Made by a program: the position numbers and the translations under genes. 64,000 bases of DNA, from contig OZ007570.1 in assembly GCA_963931925.1 (NCBI GenBank), positions 71,828,421 to 71,892,420 on the forward strand. The letters run 5' to 3'. Positions 1 through 11,056 of this stretch are shown here, piece by piece. The notes under the pieces were generated by a model, which ran no database searches, was not told where the DNA came from, and was given only the letters and a program-made list of their open reading frames with translations. The DNA is from Onchidella celtica. Taxonomy: Eukaryota; Mollusca; Gastropoda; Systellommatophora; Onchidiidae. Position 1 is the stretch's first letter, and each line of letters starts with the position of its first letter.

Positions 1-480
1 CCAGTTTCCTCAGAGAGGGCTGCATTTTGGTTCTTTGAGAGAAATGCAACTTGAAAGAGGTGCACTCCAGTTCTTTGAGAGAGAGAGCTGCATTTTGGTT
101 CTTTGAGAGAAATGCAATTTGAAAGAGGTACACTCCAGTCCTTTGAGAGAGGGCTGCATTTTGGTTCTTTGAGAGAGATGAAACTTGAAACAGACGCACT
201 CCAGTCCTTTGAGACACAGCTACATTTTGGTTCTTTGAGAGAGATGAAATTTGAAAGAGATGCACTCCAGTCCTTTGAGAGACAGCTGCATTTTGGTTCT
301 TTGGGAGAGATGAAACTTGAAAGAGATGCACTCCAGTCCTTTGAGAGACAGCTGCATTTTGGTTCTTTGGCAGATATCCAATTTGAAAGAGGTACACTCT
401 GATTCTTGTATAAATCTGCATTCTGGGTCTGTGAGAGAAATGGCACTCAGGGATCTTGAGAGACAACTGCACACTAGATC
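1..480. repeat. 63-bp minisatellite, open in one frame
   Basis: Head-to-tail copies of a roughly 63-bp unit built around 'ctgcattttggttctttgag' and 'gcactccagtcctttgagag'. Because 63 is a multiple of three, positions 103-402 translate into a 21-residue repeat (core LQSFERQLHFGSL). The opposite strand is open as well, which points to a satellite rather than a gene. The repeat decays to the right. Confidence 0.85.
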
Positions 481-509
481 TTTGAGTTAGACGTTCACTC
501 TGGTTATTT

Positions 510-594
<85 letters not shown>

Positions 595-735
595 TGAGAG
601 ATAAGGGGGGAGGTGGGGTGTTGTGTGATCGCTGCACTTTGGTTCTTTATTAAGGGAGATGCAATCTGGACTTTGACAGACCTCTCCCCTGAAAGAGCTG
701 CATCTTGCAGTTTGAGAATGTGGCGCTCTGGTTCT

Positions 736-788
<53 letters not shown>

Positions 789-1035
789 GGGGGGGGGGGA
801 GCAAGAGATTTGTACGTTTGCTCCTTCAGCTGGCTGCACTTCGGTCCCTTGGGTAATTTTCATTTTTGTTATTTGAGAGATACTTGTTTATTCTTTAAGA
901 GAGTTCCACATAGGGTCTTTGAGAGCTGTACACTTGGTTCTGTGAGAGAGTTCCAGCATAGTTCTTCGAGAGAGGGTTGCGGTTTAGTGCACTGATGGAG
1001 CTGCACTGTGTTTCTTTGAGAGATCTACTTTCACA
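481..1035. repeat. Degenerate minisatellite tail with (AC)n, (AG)n and G-run
   Basis: Contains (AC)n at 511-580 running straight into (AG)n at 581-600, a second (AG)n at about 735-785, and a run of 12 G at about 788-799. Between and after these, worn copies of the 'ttctttgagagag' module of the preceding minisatellite are still visible to about 1030. Open frames here are low-complexity artefacts. Confidence 0.85.
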
Positions 1036-2213
1036 CCATTAAGGTTTGTGTGCTACGTCAAGTAAAGGCTCCTGCGATCGGAATCTTCCTCTAACAGGTT
1101 TTGAAAGTGCTTATTGCACCATGCATTGTCCTCTGCTCAGAGGAAACGTTGAAAATAACAAGCTGGAAATGCACAGTGACTTATGTGTTACATACTGGAA
1201 AGCACTGGATTCAAAAATTCACATAGTGGGGCGCCTTACTTTGTCTGGTCACTAATTGATATGAGACTGACAGTATTTATAGCTATTAAAGTGTGGGTAG
1301 ATTCGCATGATTAATTACAGATTGATCAATTAACTCAAAATATTTACCAAAATAATATTTACCATTCCCTTATTTGATCCGCCTATGTTCACCGGTCTTG
1401 TCTTTCTTTCTTCAAAATCGGTGTCCACTCCATTGAGCGACAACTTCAAAGAACGTAAACTCGCCGCCGCCCCTTCCTTTGATCTATTCATTCAAGTTTA
1501 CCCTACCATCGGCGATTACATTAATGACAATCTCTTTGATTTCGGACGCAAAATATGCACCGGTTGAGATCTGGGCTATTTCACGTTTTATTCGTCCCCA
1601 GACTCAAAGATTTTACTGGCATATAACTATAATTATATAAAGTAATTTTTAAAAAGTCATTTCGAACTTAGTAAAACCTACTTACTCTGTGTGCCTGAGT
1701 GTGTGCATGCGGGTTGAATTTTGTACACAATGACCTATTCCTTGTATCTCCAAATCTTTAAAATAATTATAAGTTACAGGGTATGGTACATGACTGCCCT
1801 TCTCCAGTCTCGTTATTTGTTAACATAATGCAATCATGCACTACTACGAAATAATGATTTTTAAATCCAGACTACATTTGTCGACTTACACTTTTTTTCT
1901 TCTTTTTCAGCGCCAATAACTGATACATGTAATAGCCACCCTATTAAACGTTTACTAAACGTTTACTATCAAACGCAACTAAACTAAACGCTTAGCGAGG
2001 TTCAAGCGCCAACAATTGGCCGTGGCCAGCGATGCATAACCTCGCCAAAACTCATAGCGAGGGTCAAGCGCCGACATTCCGCCAGCTGAACGTTAACGAG
2101 GTTATAACACGGAATTACATCATCGCTTTTCTCCACTACTAAGTAGAATTTTTTTTCGTTTTTTCAAGTGCATCCCATGCGTCTCGTGCTGTAGATTCCA
2201 CTTTTTTTTTTTT
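1036..2213. other. No recognisable gene
   Basis: AT-rich sequence. A 60-codon open frame at 1385-1567 matches nothing I recognise. A module with 'agcgaggttcaagcgcc' near 1996 recurs with small changes near 2058. No splice-bounded lectin exon is visible, although this is where the missing 3' exons of lectin copy 1 would be expected. Confidence 0.5.
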
Positions 2214-2643
2214 TAAATTTGAAATGTGGCAATTTTAGTTTTTTTTTTTTTTTTAAAAGCTTTGTACGTTGCAAAACTCCACGTCACTAACAGACAATAA
2301 AGAAACGGCAATAATCTTTTTAAAAAAACTGGGAATGACAAGTAAAAAAAACCGCAAGCATTGGGCCACGAAAGACTTTCCCCACGGAAATAATGCAGTA
2401 CAGCAGGAAAACCGAAAGAACGGCCACTTAATTATTGAAGAGACGCCTGTCACTCAATTACCCACTTGCTCAGCTGCCAAGCCATCCGTCCAGTTTATGT
2501 TATATTTAGCGAAAACCCTTCATATTGTTGCGATGTTAGAATGTTGGAAAATTCCTGTCCGCTCTCACAAGAACAGCGATTTCGCACATACAATGCATTT
2601 TAACCAGCAAGATTTCCTCCCAGTGGAAAAGTACTTTGCTCAC

Positions 2644-2729
2644 CTGAGCATCTTGCCAGGTTACTTTGTCTTGACCCACACCATAGCAGCTGACTCCACT
2701 TTTCACCCAGCCTTCTGGACATGTACTCA
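2644..2729 (-). CDS. C-type lectin copy 1, exon 3 (start of CRD)
   Basis: An 86-base exon bounded by 'ttcacag' and 'gtgagc' on the minus strand. It enters in phase 1 and leaves in phase 0. It encodes STCPEGWVKSGVSCYGVGQD and then KVTWQDAQ, the first strand and helix start of a long-form C-type lectin domain with the two extra N-terminal cysteines. It joins in frame to the signal-peptide exon at 4237-4288. The counterpart at 56141-56226 differs at only a few residues (GED for GQD, VSW for VTW). No exon 4-6 is seen to the left, so this copy is either truncated at the duplication edge or continues outside the window. Confidence 0.8.
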
Positions 2730-3326
2730 CTGTGAACATTTGGATTAACACTGTTTTAATCATCATTGCAAAACAGTTTGCCATGAAGCGAAAAGCTCTT
2801 ATTTGAGGTGAAATAGTGAAAAAATTCTAAGATCTTTGCTCTCTGATGAAAAAAAAAATGATTGAAGGATTAAAAAAATGAATTTCGTAAGGTTAAATCC
2901 CCAAGTAAATAGGACGTTATCAACAATTAGACCAGTTGGTTGGAGTGTATTTTCACAAGTTTTGTGTGAATATTCTTCAATCACATTTTTCCACTGACTC
3001 AATGGACATTCCAACAGTGAAAACTGGAGTAACCTCGTTACAACTTAGGCGGATGTAGAGTGAAATTAATTTCATCACGTACATTGCCAACTCATTCATG
3101 CAACTTCATTATAGACATGCTCCACTTTGTCATCGTCTGTCCAATCGTCTAAAATAAAGACTCAAGACTCAAGGATTGCTTGGCAGTATAACGTTAGTCT
3201 TCGTTTTGTAAACTGGCATTTCTCAATAATTTATAATGAGTGTTTATAGAATTTATTGTCCATTTGGTAAACCTGTAAATTAAAAATCTGCCAGTGTGAA
3301 AAAAAAAAGGCCTTTACCAGGCTGTT

Positions 3327-3898
3327 TGTGTGGCGGCGCAGGAAAACCAGGACAAATGACATTTTAAAAAGTTTGTAGTTTTTGATACCATTAAACAGCT
3401 TTTTTTTGTGCTGATTTCAGTGGTTTTTGAATTTTAAAGATATCTCTACTGTACAAGATGTTATGACGTATTGAAGACACACACCAAGCAAAAGTATAAA
3501 CTGAGAAAAATGCATTTAAAGTTTCGTAATTTAATAAACATCTGTAACATAATTAAAAACATGTCAAAACATAACCTTTGTTTTGGTATGCAATAGTCGC
3601 ATGTTTGTTTATTATTAAGGTCAGGACTAAGCACAGCTAAAAACTAGAGCTAAAAACCAGCAAAAATGTCGATTTTTTTTTCAAAAATAGACTTTGACAC
3701 ATGTTGATAAACAATTAAATTAAAGCACTTATAGTTTGAATAAACAAATAATATTTAGGGACATGCTTTTTAAAGGCTGGAGATAATGAAACAAGTGAGA
3801 ACTCATTTGTCATAAAAAATCGATAATTGATGTATTGTATGCTTTTTCTGGGTTTGTGCTGTTGCGACTTTGTCCTGGTTTTCCTATGCCGCCACACA
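3327..3898. mobile_element. MITE-like element with ~30-bp inverted ends
   Basis: The left end 'tgtgtggcggcgcaggaaaa' is matched in inverse by the right end, whose reverse complement begins TGTGTGGCGGCATAGGAAAA and continues with CCAGGACAAA. About 572 bp, AT-rich, with no coding capacity. The duplicated block at 57.38 kb lacks it, which gives an empty site. The target duplication is unclear (2-3 bases of T). It lies in intron 2 of lectin copy 1. Superfamily not assigned. Confidence 0.75.
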
Positions 3899-4236
3899 TT
3901 TGATAACCAATACTGAAAGACATAGGACATTGGTAGAAACCAAGATGGGAGTGCAGTTATTGTGATAGGTTCAACGTCTATAATCATTTGCATTGATAAA
4001 GGATTGAATCTTATGGTAAAGCATGACCAAAAGTGCCGGTAAATTCTACTTATATCACACAACTGCTTCAAACTCCAACAATAGAACAGGTAAATACAGA
4101 GATAAAAATGTTGATTAATAAAAAAAATATGCACTCACAATGATCATAAAAAATATTATCATCACAAACGTATTAACATTAATTAGTCAGTACGATCACC
4201 GTTATCAAGACTACCATCATTGTCCGCCCTCATTAC

Positions 4237-4311
4237 CTTGTCCAGAGACACAGATGGCCAGGCAGGACAGAAGAAAGAAAAGCAACATCTTGACCTCACA
4301 CAAAAGCTCTC
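4237..4311 (-). CDS. C-type lectin copy 1, exon 2 (signal peptide)
   Basis: Acceptor 'tttgtttcag', 23 bases of 5' leader, ATG at 4288-4286, then MLLFFLLSCLAICVSGQ and a 'gtaatg' donor after the first base of the next codon. This is a textbook signal peptide: hydrophobic LLFFLLSCLAI core, with cleavage likely just after VSG or SGQ. The phase-1 end matches the phase-1 start of the exon at 2644-2729. The leader upstream of ATG ends at a splice acceptor, so a non-coding first exon must lie further right. One is seen at about 5149-5205. Confidence 0.8.
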
Positions 4312-5148
4312 CTGAAACAAATGCATCTCAGATTATGCACCACAAAAGAATTACATTTGCTGTGACCTGAGACTCGAAGATTCTAGAGAAATTATTGCAC
4401 CGTAATCAAAGTCATCTTAGTGCGGTAGTGGTGTATTGACATAGCTGATATAAGAAGAGTTTAGAGTTGTCCAAAATTATGTGATGACTGTGGGAGCACA
4501 AAACACGAGGGCCTTTGATGATGTAGACAAATGACCTGCAGACTGAGCTGTCAGGACACTTGTGAGCGTCTTCCTCAGTCCTTAGGTACAGACATTATTG
4601 TTTGTATTTAACATACCCGGTTCATTTGTCCTGATTGAATTTTTCTGCAAAAATTTAGTTCTCGTTGGCTTTCTCTATTTGTGTAAATTGTGGAACTTTG
4701 AACTGCCTTGTGTATCACACGCTTCGTCATTATTGAATGTCAGTCAGGTTTTTAAAAATTATTTATAGACCTATTTGTGCACGGTTGGACGTCTCACTTT
4801 ACATGCAAAACTTTTACGTCTGTGCTCAATTTATGAGATATACTATAGAGTAGTTACTTGGCATCAATTTTTGTCACGGAGATTGCCAAAGTGATTGATC
4901 GGATGACTGGAAAAAAAATAAAATAATAATCAGCTGCTACTTGCTGTACATCACACAATAAAATCATTTCTGTCATAAAAGTAAACTGTTCAAGTATTTG
5001 CACTAACCTGTTTCTGATGACTGCAAGATGGGGGTTGTAGGTTGAATACCCTTCAAGCTACTGAACGCTGAACTGAATGTGTAATGAAAGAGCCAGTTCT
5101 TCCTCTGAAGAGCGTCACCTGTCTCGCTCTACCAGGGGGCTTTCTTAC

Positions 5149-5205
5149 CACTGTAGAGGTGTTTATTTTGGGAAAATCACTGCACTAGACAATGACACCA
5201 GAAAC
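5149..5205 (-). other. Lectin copy 1, predicted non-coding exon 1
   Basis: Minus-strand reading gives a TATA-like box (5238-5231), a stretch of about 55 bases, and then 'ctacagtg|gtaagaaag', a strong donor. The same layout with the same donor exists in copy 2 (59037). The 5' limit is only estimated from TATA spacing. It would splice to the acceptor at 4312-4313. Confidence 0.5.
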
Positions 5206-5230
5206 CGAACTCTGAAGGTTTTAGAAACCT

Positions 5231-5285
5231 CTTTTATATTCTTTATTATGCCATTATACGGACAACGTGTCTTCGTTCTGATTGG
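5231..5285 (-). promoter_or_regulatory. Lectin copy 1 promoter: TATAAAAG and CCAAT
   Basis: On the minus strand TTAGCCAATCAG (CCAAT at 5285-5281) is followed about 43 bases later by TATAAAAG (5238-5231). This is the usual spacing for a CCAAT/TATA promoter. Both boxes and their spacing are kept in copy 2 (59173-59169 and 59126-59119). The functional role is inferred from position upstream of a conserved donor. Confidence 0.55.
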
Positions 5286-6260
5286 CTAATATCACTGGAA
5301 AACTACAAAATAGCGGGTGTGAGGTGACGCCCAGTACAAAACGGCTGGTTGTGAAATGCCTGTCTATGATACTAGTACATCCTCGAACGATACTTTTCCG
5401 ATACCACACTAATAAAAACAGGGTCTGTCTTTTGATTCTGTATTGCATGGAAAAAATATGAAGCATACTGTATAAGTGGCGTATTACATATTATAATATA
5501 GAAAATTCTTTTAAAGTGTCTAAAAAGACTTCAGACAGTTGAAGGTTCTATTCATGCCTGAGTTTACTCACCTGATATATTTGGGTCTGGATATTTTTCC
5601 TCCACATCTCTCACAGTTTTTATTATATTTTGAAATCTTGAAAGCCTACCTGGTTGACCTTGCTTGTTAAGATTTGACATTTCTCTTATTGCGTTGTTGA
5701 CATTTCAATTCTGATCCTCCCAGTGGAGTCATGCATGGTTAGGATGCTGCTGGTAAATGTTTTGACATGAAATATTAGTTCTCATATCCAGTTCTGATTC
5801 AGCTGCATAAAATTGTTTAATGTCTGACGGCGGAATTGAATTTTGCTGGATATGTAAGTCAGAAGAAGGCAGTCAGCGAGCTTGTCTGTGTGCCAGTGAT
5901 TGGGAGCCCTAGGCATGACTCCACGAGCGAAGTAATCCTCAACATCAGATGGTTGAAGGGAACTAAGACCAATTAAAAGTCTTTGCCAAGATCAAGCCTC
6001 TAAGGTTTTGTTTCTATTCTATACTCCATCAATTAGTCCAATTCGCTGGGATTTTCTAAATCAAGTAATCGCACACATGAAGATATTCATTCACAAATCA
6101 CAAAACCAGAATCGGTACTGTATCGATACAACCAAAATAAAGTGACGCGTGGTGGTTTACAGAGACCCACACAAATGTCTTGTGCCCTTTGTAATGTGGC
6201 TTGAGCCGATAATGATTAAAAAATAAGAAATAGAACGATTTGTCAACCAGCGCCAAAGTC

Positions 6261-6271
6261 TTGTGTGTGTT

Positions 6272-6302
<31 letters not shown>
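6261..6302. repeat. (TG)n microsatellite
   Basis: Mostly TG with a few interruptions, followed by a G-rich patch near 6317-6331. A shorter TG run stands at the matching place in copy 2 (about 60116-60134). Confidence 0.9.
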
Positions 6303-6459
6303 TTTGAGTGTGAGGCTGGGGGGAGGGGGGGTGTCCAAGATGAGGTAAGGCGAGAAAAGAACAGCCCTAAATGAGAAATGACCAGGATGAAATGTCTCAA
6401 ATTTGCATGATTTTATCTTTGCGTGATAGATCAAAATATCAACATTACCATCATCATGT

Positions 6460-6740
6460 TGTAATAGTAGCAATTGTAGTGATGACAGTAGTAGTGGTCA
6501 ACGTTAAGTAGTTGTAGTGGTGGTAATAGTAGTTAGTTAATAGCTACGGTATCAATGTTTTCCTACAATGTAGCACTATGCAGTGTTGGTTGTCTATGTA
6601 GTAGAAAGGGTATCGTTGTAGACTAAGTGGTGGCAGATGTGATGGCGGTTGTAGTAGTGGAGATGGTTACTGTAATGGTAGCAGCAGTAATAGTTTGTCA
6701 ATGTACAGATAGCAGATGTATCAGTTGTGGTGACGTGTAG
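6460..6740. repeat. Degenerate GTA/GTG trinucleotide-rich tract
   Basis: Long stretch rich in 'gtagtagtggt', 'gtaatagtag' and similar triplets. It is shared with copy 2 at about 60300-60580, where a run of AGT/AGC triplets near 60318-60350 is longer. This is an old simple repeat inside the duplicated block. Confidence 0.7.
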
Positions 6741-7059
6741 TTGGACAACAGAACAGCCGACATTCTGGTGTTGCATCTCTTCTTTCATAGCTTTCACCAT
6801 AGACATTTATACCTTAACTCTAGACATTTCCTGATCTGAAAACAGAAAAAGTGTAGACGATAACAACGTGTTGTATAAGGTCTTAAGATTGTACCCTCTC
6901 TGCTTTCAAAATTATCAGCAGAACTCAATAAAAATGTTTAATCTACTCCTTTTTATCTTTTAGTACAAATTCAGCTATAAAGATAATTATGCTGATGCAC
7001 GAACCGGGCTTGACGCTCGAACGGTAAGTACAACATTGGCAGCATGAGTTATGCATGAC

Positions 7060-7061
<2 letters not shown>

Positions 7062-7134
<73 letters not shown>
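7062..7134. repeat. (CA)n microsatellite
   Basis: Uninterrupted CA to about 7134. The counterpart in copy 2 at 61015-61088 is interrupted by 'gaaacg', so the two loci are paralogous microsatellites with different histories. Confidence 0.95.
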
Positions 7135-7137
<3 letters not shown>

Positions 7138-7876
7138 TACAGATGGAACATTTATCTATATTATGTATTAAATTATTGGATTGACCAGGACATACCCACA
7201 GATTGAAGATTTTATCTCATGTTTACTTTTTTCTCTCTTCCTGTCTGAACTTTTTTCAGTTCGCTCTGAGATAAGAAAAAAAAGCCAAGCCAGATCTTAG
7301 CTTGGCTTCAAATCAGGATTTTTTGACTTTTTGATCTCATCTTTTGTTGACAGAAATACCGGGTGACTTGAGAAATTCCCATTATACAGGTTGGAAGAAA
7401 AGTGTGTACCAGTGTGTGACGATTGACAAGATCAAGAGCTTATTTGCCCAAAATCAGTCACAGATTGATTCTCTTGCGGATTTCCGAAGGGTTCCGAGCA
7501 TTTAGCGAATGTGTCTGAATTATTAGGAAAACTAGCAACTCATGTCGGCTTCCTTTTTCTGGTTCTTGGTTTTATAACGAGTATAAAAATGAACATCAAC
7601 AGTGGGGTGATCTATGTGTTTACCAAAGTACATCCCCTGCTATAGATAATTGTTGAGTGCTACAACACAAATGTCTGACAGTCAGGGCGGTCCATGGTGG
7701 TTACAGACGAAAGCCGCCTTCTTTTGTGTGTTGTGTGTATGTGTTGTCATGATTGGAAGGAAAGTACAAGTATCATTGAGTTTTGGGTAGATTTGTCTTT
7801 TATTTTTCTTTCATCACAGCTTTCTGGAGCCTTACTGATTGTAGCTATGGAGCATTACACAAATGTTGTCTCTTAT

Positions 7877-8496
7877 AGTATATATTAACATAATAGTCCG
7901 TCCAACATCATACGGTTTTACAATTTCTTTAATATCTCCGGCTTGCCTTGATTAATTACGATCAAATTTTGCATGGCCTCCTTTTTTTTAATTTGTCTTA
8001 ACAGGAAATTATTTTTTGACATATATAAATTAGAAATAAACTTTTTTTCTTCATAAAATTGCATTAAAAAACCTGCCCGACACCAAATGGTGAACGTAGA
8101 GGTTGTTTACATTACCAGCACTAGTGCACCGTCGTCGCGGGGGTTTCTTAAATGCAAACGTGCATGTTAGGGATACACGCACTGCATCGCTTAAATTGAC
8201 TTGTTATACTGTACAAAGTTTAACCAACAAATTGTTTGAACACGCAAACAAACATTCATTACCGTTTTAGACTCACTCACTTGAAAAATAAGGATTTTCT
8301 ACATTATGAAAGAAATCAGTTTACGAGGATTCGTCGCCAGATGATGACGAGGCTGAGGACGATTAGTCTTGCAAAGGAATTATCACAAGTGAAATTGGAG
8401 GTCTAATTCCGTCAGCTTTAATATAGTCCTCCTCCTCTATCCTTCCGACGTGGTTGACTGTATTTTTCCACTCATAATAATGAATAATAAATAATG
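7877..8496. other. Unassigned, ending in an A/T-rich SINE tail
   Basis: Nothing is recognised up to about 8450. Near 8300-8366 a short frame ends in an acidic run (SSPDDDEAEDD then stop). It lacks a convincing acceptor and is not called. The last part ('ataataatgaataataaata') is the tail of the minus-strand SINE-like composite whose body continues at 16226. Gypsy element A landed between them. Confidence 0.5.
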
Positions 8497-8501
8497 TATA
8501 G

Positions 8502-9635
8502 TGTAACAAATTCCAGACTGGAATAGGTACTTATTATGACAGGACAACAATCACGAACGAACAAGTATAACACTTAACAGAACAACCAAGCAGACTCACA
8601 CATTTATTATACATAAATATAAAGATATACGTGCAATTACATAGGTTACATTATTCATTTCAAATACCATCCAATGGTCATTATTCCCAACATTCATTCT
8701 TTCTCCGGGTCCACAACCCGATAGTTACTTTTCTAATTATGCTCCGGCCTCAGCCTCACATCAATGTATGTATTACTTGCGGGCCTATCTTACTGGCTCC
8801 TGCTCAACCTAACCTCAATATCTTAATCTCACCTCAATATCTCAATATCACCTCAACATCTTAATGTCACATTAATATCTCAATTCATACGTCCCTGTCT
8901 GTGGCCAGACTGCCACGAATAATGTGCCCTCGCTGTCCTGCGCGACAGCTTCACTCAAGCTGGCCTGTGGGTAGCCTTCTGCTCAACCCCTGCATCTCAC
9001 TTATGCTGGCCTATCCCCGGCACTAGTCTCTCCACCACGGGTAGCCTCCCGGCCCGACCCCGGCACAAGTCCGCTCACCGCGGGTGGCTTCTCTGCCCGA
9101 CCCCGGCACCTATAAGAATAACATTACATCTCTATAACACCATACAATTACTACCCACTTCACCACTCATTACGAATCATCAAGTGTACACACAACAGTC
9201 CACATTTCCCTCACCACACATCGGCACTTCTCTACGGTAACACACCTCCACCGTATTACACAGTACTCAGATTAGGCTAAGAATCCATGATCCTACTTAC
9301 ATCTATCGCTCATTGCGCACATCTCTATACACAGTAATCAATGACTTTCACATTCCTCACATATAACTTATTTACATCATGGTCATAGAAGAATATATTA
9401 CATCAATCATCACAATTATCAATCCTTATAGTTCAACCTACCAGTCATCACTGGAATACACACAAACTCCCGAGTCTTCCGACTGCTCCCCTTATGTCTG
9501 TCCCCTTGGACTTCTTAACTTGCAGTGATCTGACTACTGAGATCTTGCCTTGTCTAAGCTTCAACTCACTCACAACATGCACGCTTCAAGTCCCCTTCCC
9601 CGCATTTATTGACCCTCGCTCACTCGCTCGTGACA
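8502..9635 (-). repeat. Gypsy A 3' LTR
   Basis: 1134 bp with TGTAACAAATTCC at one edge and CTCGTGACA at the other. Pairs with 15087-16220. Confidence 0.93.
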
Positions 9636-9656
9636 TCATCCCCCACCCCAAAAAAA
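9636..9656 (-). other. Gypsy A polypurine tract
   Basis: Minus strand TTTTTTTGGGGTGGGGGATGA directly abuts the 3' LTR. The same tract lies in Gypsy B (47491-47511), and its GGGGTGGGGGATG core lies in the three-LTR element (31461 and 35224). Confidence 0.8.
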
Positions 9657-10076
9657 TTAATGCAATTAATTTCAAAATCGCATCAAGATGATTGTCAACG
9701 AGTGAGAGCGAGCATTTACGTAAAATTGACCTACTCATGCCCATAGCACATATGATACCGAAATCAGGGGAAAACATGGCGTTCAATTTGCCCTGCACTA
9801 TGCATATATGTATTACATCATCAATACCTAACTAAAACATAATACCTAATACAGAATCAAAATCACTCAACCTATCAACCATTCCTCATATAATATTTAT
9901 ACTGGCAATATTTTAAGATCGACGCATCGTCCACACATATCACTGTCAATGTTCATATGTTTCCCAATTTTCAATGACATCACGTTTTCAATCGTGCACA
10001 CTTTGCGACTCTTCGTTCTTCTGTTTGTGCGTCGAATGTTCCTGTCCTCCGATGTGCAAGCCACTGAAATCTCCAC

Positions 10077-10979
10077 CTAGGCTCGACTAAGGTAGTCGGC
10101 GATATGACTGCTGGTTCCTGGAATTGGTTGAATGACGAACTTATACGGCTGTAAAGCCAATGCCCATCTAGATAAGCGAGGGCTAGACGAACGATTCTTA
10201 GATAAAAACGTTAGTCGCTTGTGGTCTGTCCGGATGTAGAATTCTCGTCCCATCAGATAACGTCCTAATTTCTGGACGGACCACACAATGGCAAGACACT
10301 CCCTCTCTATTACAGAATATCTTCTTTCTCTCAGCAATAATTTACGACTGACATAGCATACAGGATGGAAACATTCGTTCTTCTCCTGTAGAAGAGAAGC
10401 GCCGATACCAGAGTCCGATGCATCTGTTCTGAGGATAAATTTAGATCGAAAATCTGGCAATATCAGAATGGGTGACGATGACAATGCTGTCACCAATTTA
10501 TCAAATGCTGTCTGACATTCAGACGTCCACTGGACCTTATCGGGCTGTCCCTTCTTAGTAAGGTCAGTAAGAGGAGATGACAAAGAGGAAAAGTTCGGAA
10601 TGAACTTCCTGTAATAATTTAGAATTCCCACTAAGCTTCTCACTTGTTTCTTTGTGTTAGGGATTTGCAACCCTACTAATTTCTCAACTTTTGTTATTTC
10701 AGGTCTCTGAATACCTCTACCCACGAGATGTCCTAAGAATACTATTTCTGGACATGCCAAATACATCTTTGCGGGTTTAGCAGTTAACCCAAAATGACGC
10801 AATCGTTTAAAAATTACTGTTAGTGTCTGGATATGTTCAGACCATGACGATGTATGACACTCTATATCGTCAAAGAATGACACAACGTTAGGTATGTCCT
10901 TCAACACCAGTCTCATTAATCTTGCAAATGCAGCTGGCGCGTTTACCAACCCAAATGGCATGACCTTAAACTGAAACAA
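10077..10979 (-). pseudogene. Gypsy A reverse transcriptase / RNase H part
   Basis: A 300-codon frame with the Gypsy-type RT palm (VMPFGLVNAPAAF, then FFDDI as the catalytic box), the connection domain (VRSLVGILNYYRKFIPNF) and RNase H (ILRTDASDSGIGASL, IERECLAIVWSVQKL), ending HIADYLSRA. It is a fossil part of the element and does not represent a whole RT. It lies downstream of integrase, the reverse of the usual Gypsy order. Confidence 0.88.
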
Positions 10980-11056
10980 TCCTATTGGCGTCTGGAACGC
11001 CGTGTACTGTTTAGATTCCTCAGCAAGAGGAATTTCCCAATACCCTTTTGTTAAAT

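Larger units (their letters stand above)
2214..7876. repeat. Segmental duplication, copy 1 (lectin 5' half)
   Basis: This block aligns colinearly and in the same orientation with about 55604-61857. Shared landmarks in order are the 'tttgaaat.tggcaatttt' plus poly-T edge, the lectin exon 3, exon 2 and exon 1/promoter, the CA run and the 'acaaatgttgtctcttatag' right edge. Copy 1 carries a MITE (3327-3898) that copy 2 lacks. Copy 2 carries a LINE piece and a solo LTR that copy 1 lacks. The left edge falls in intron 3 of the lectin gene. Confidence 0.85.

Noticed and set aside
1-480. CRISPR array or repeat-protein gene
   Set aside because: Units abut without unique spacers, and both strands are open; it is a minisatellite.
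2269-2748. 159-codon plus-strand gene
   Set aside because: It lies antisense to lectin exon 3 and intron sequence. The counterpart in copy 2 is broken, and the splice-bounded lectin reading explains the conservation.
5077-5289. Conserved 70-79 codon gene shared with 58914-59153
   Set aside because: Conservation is explained by the segmental duplication. The region reads better as the lectin promoter and first exon on the other strand.
8323-8366. Last exon with acidic tail (DDDEAEDD)
   Set aside because: No polypyrimidine tract at the only AG, very short, and no homology recognised.
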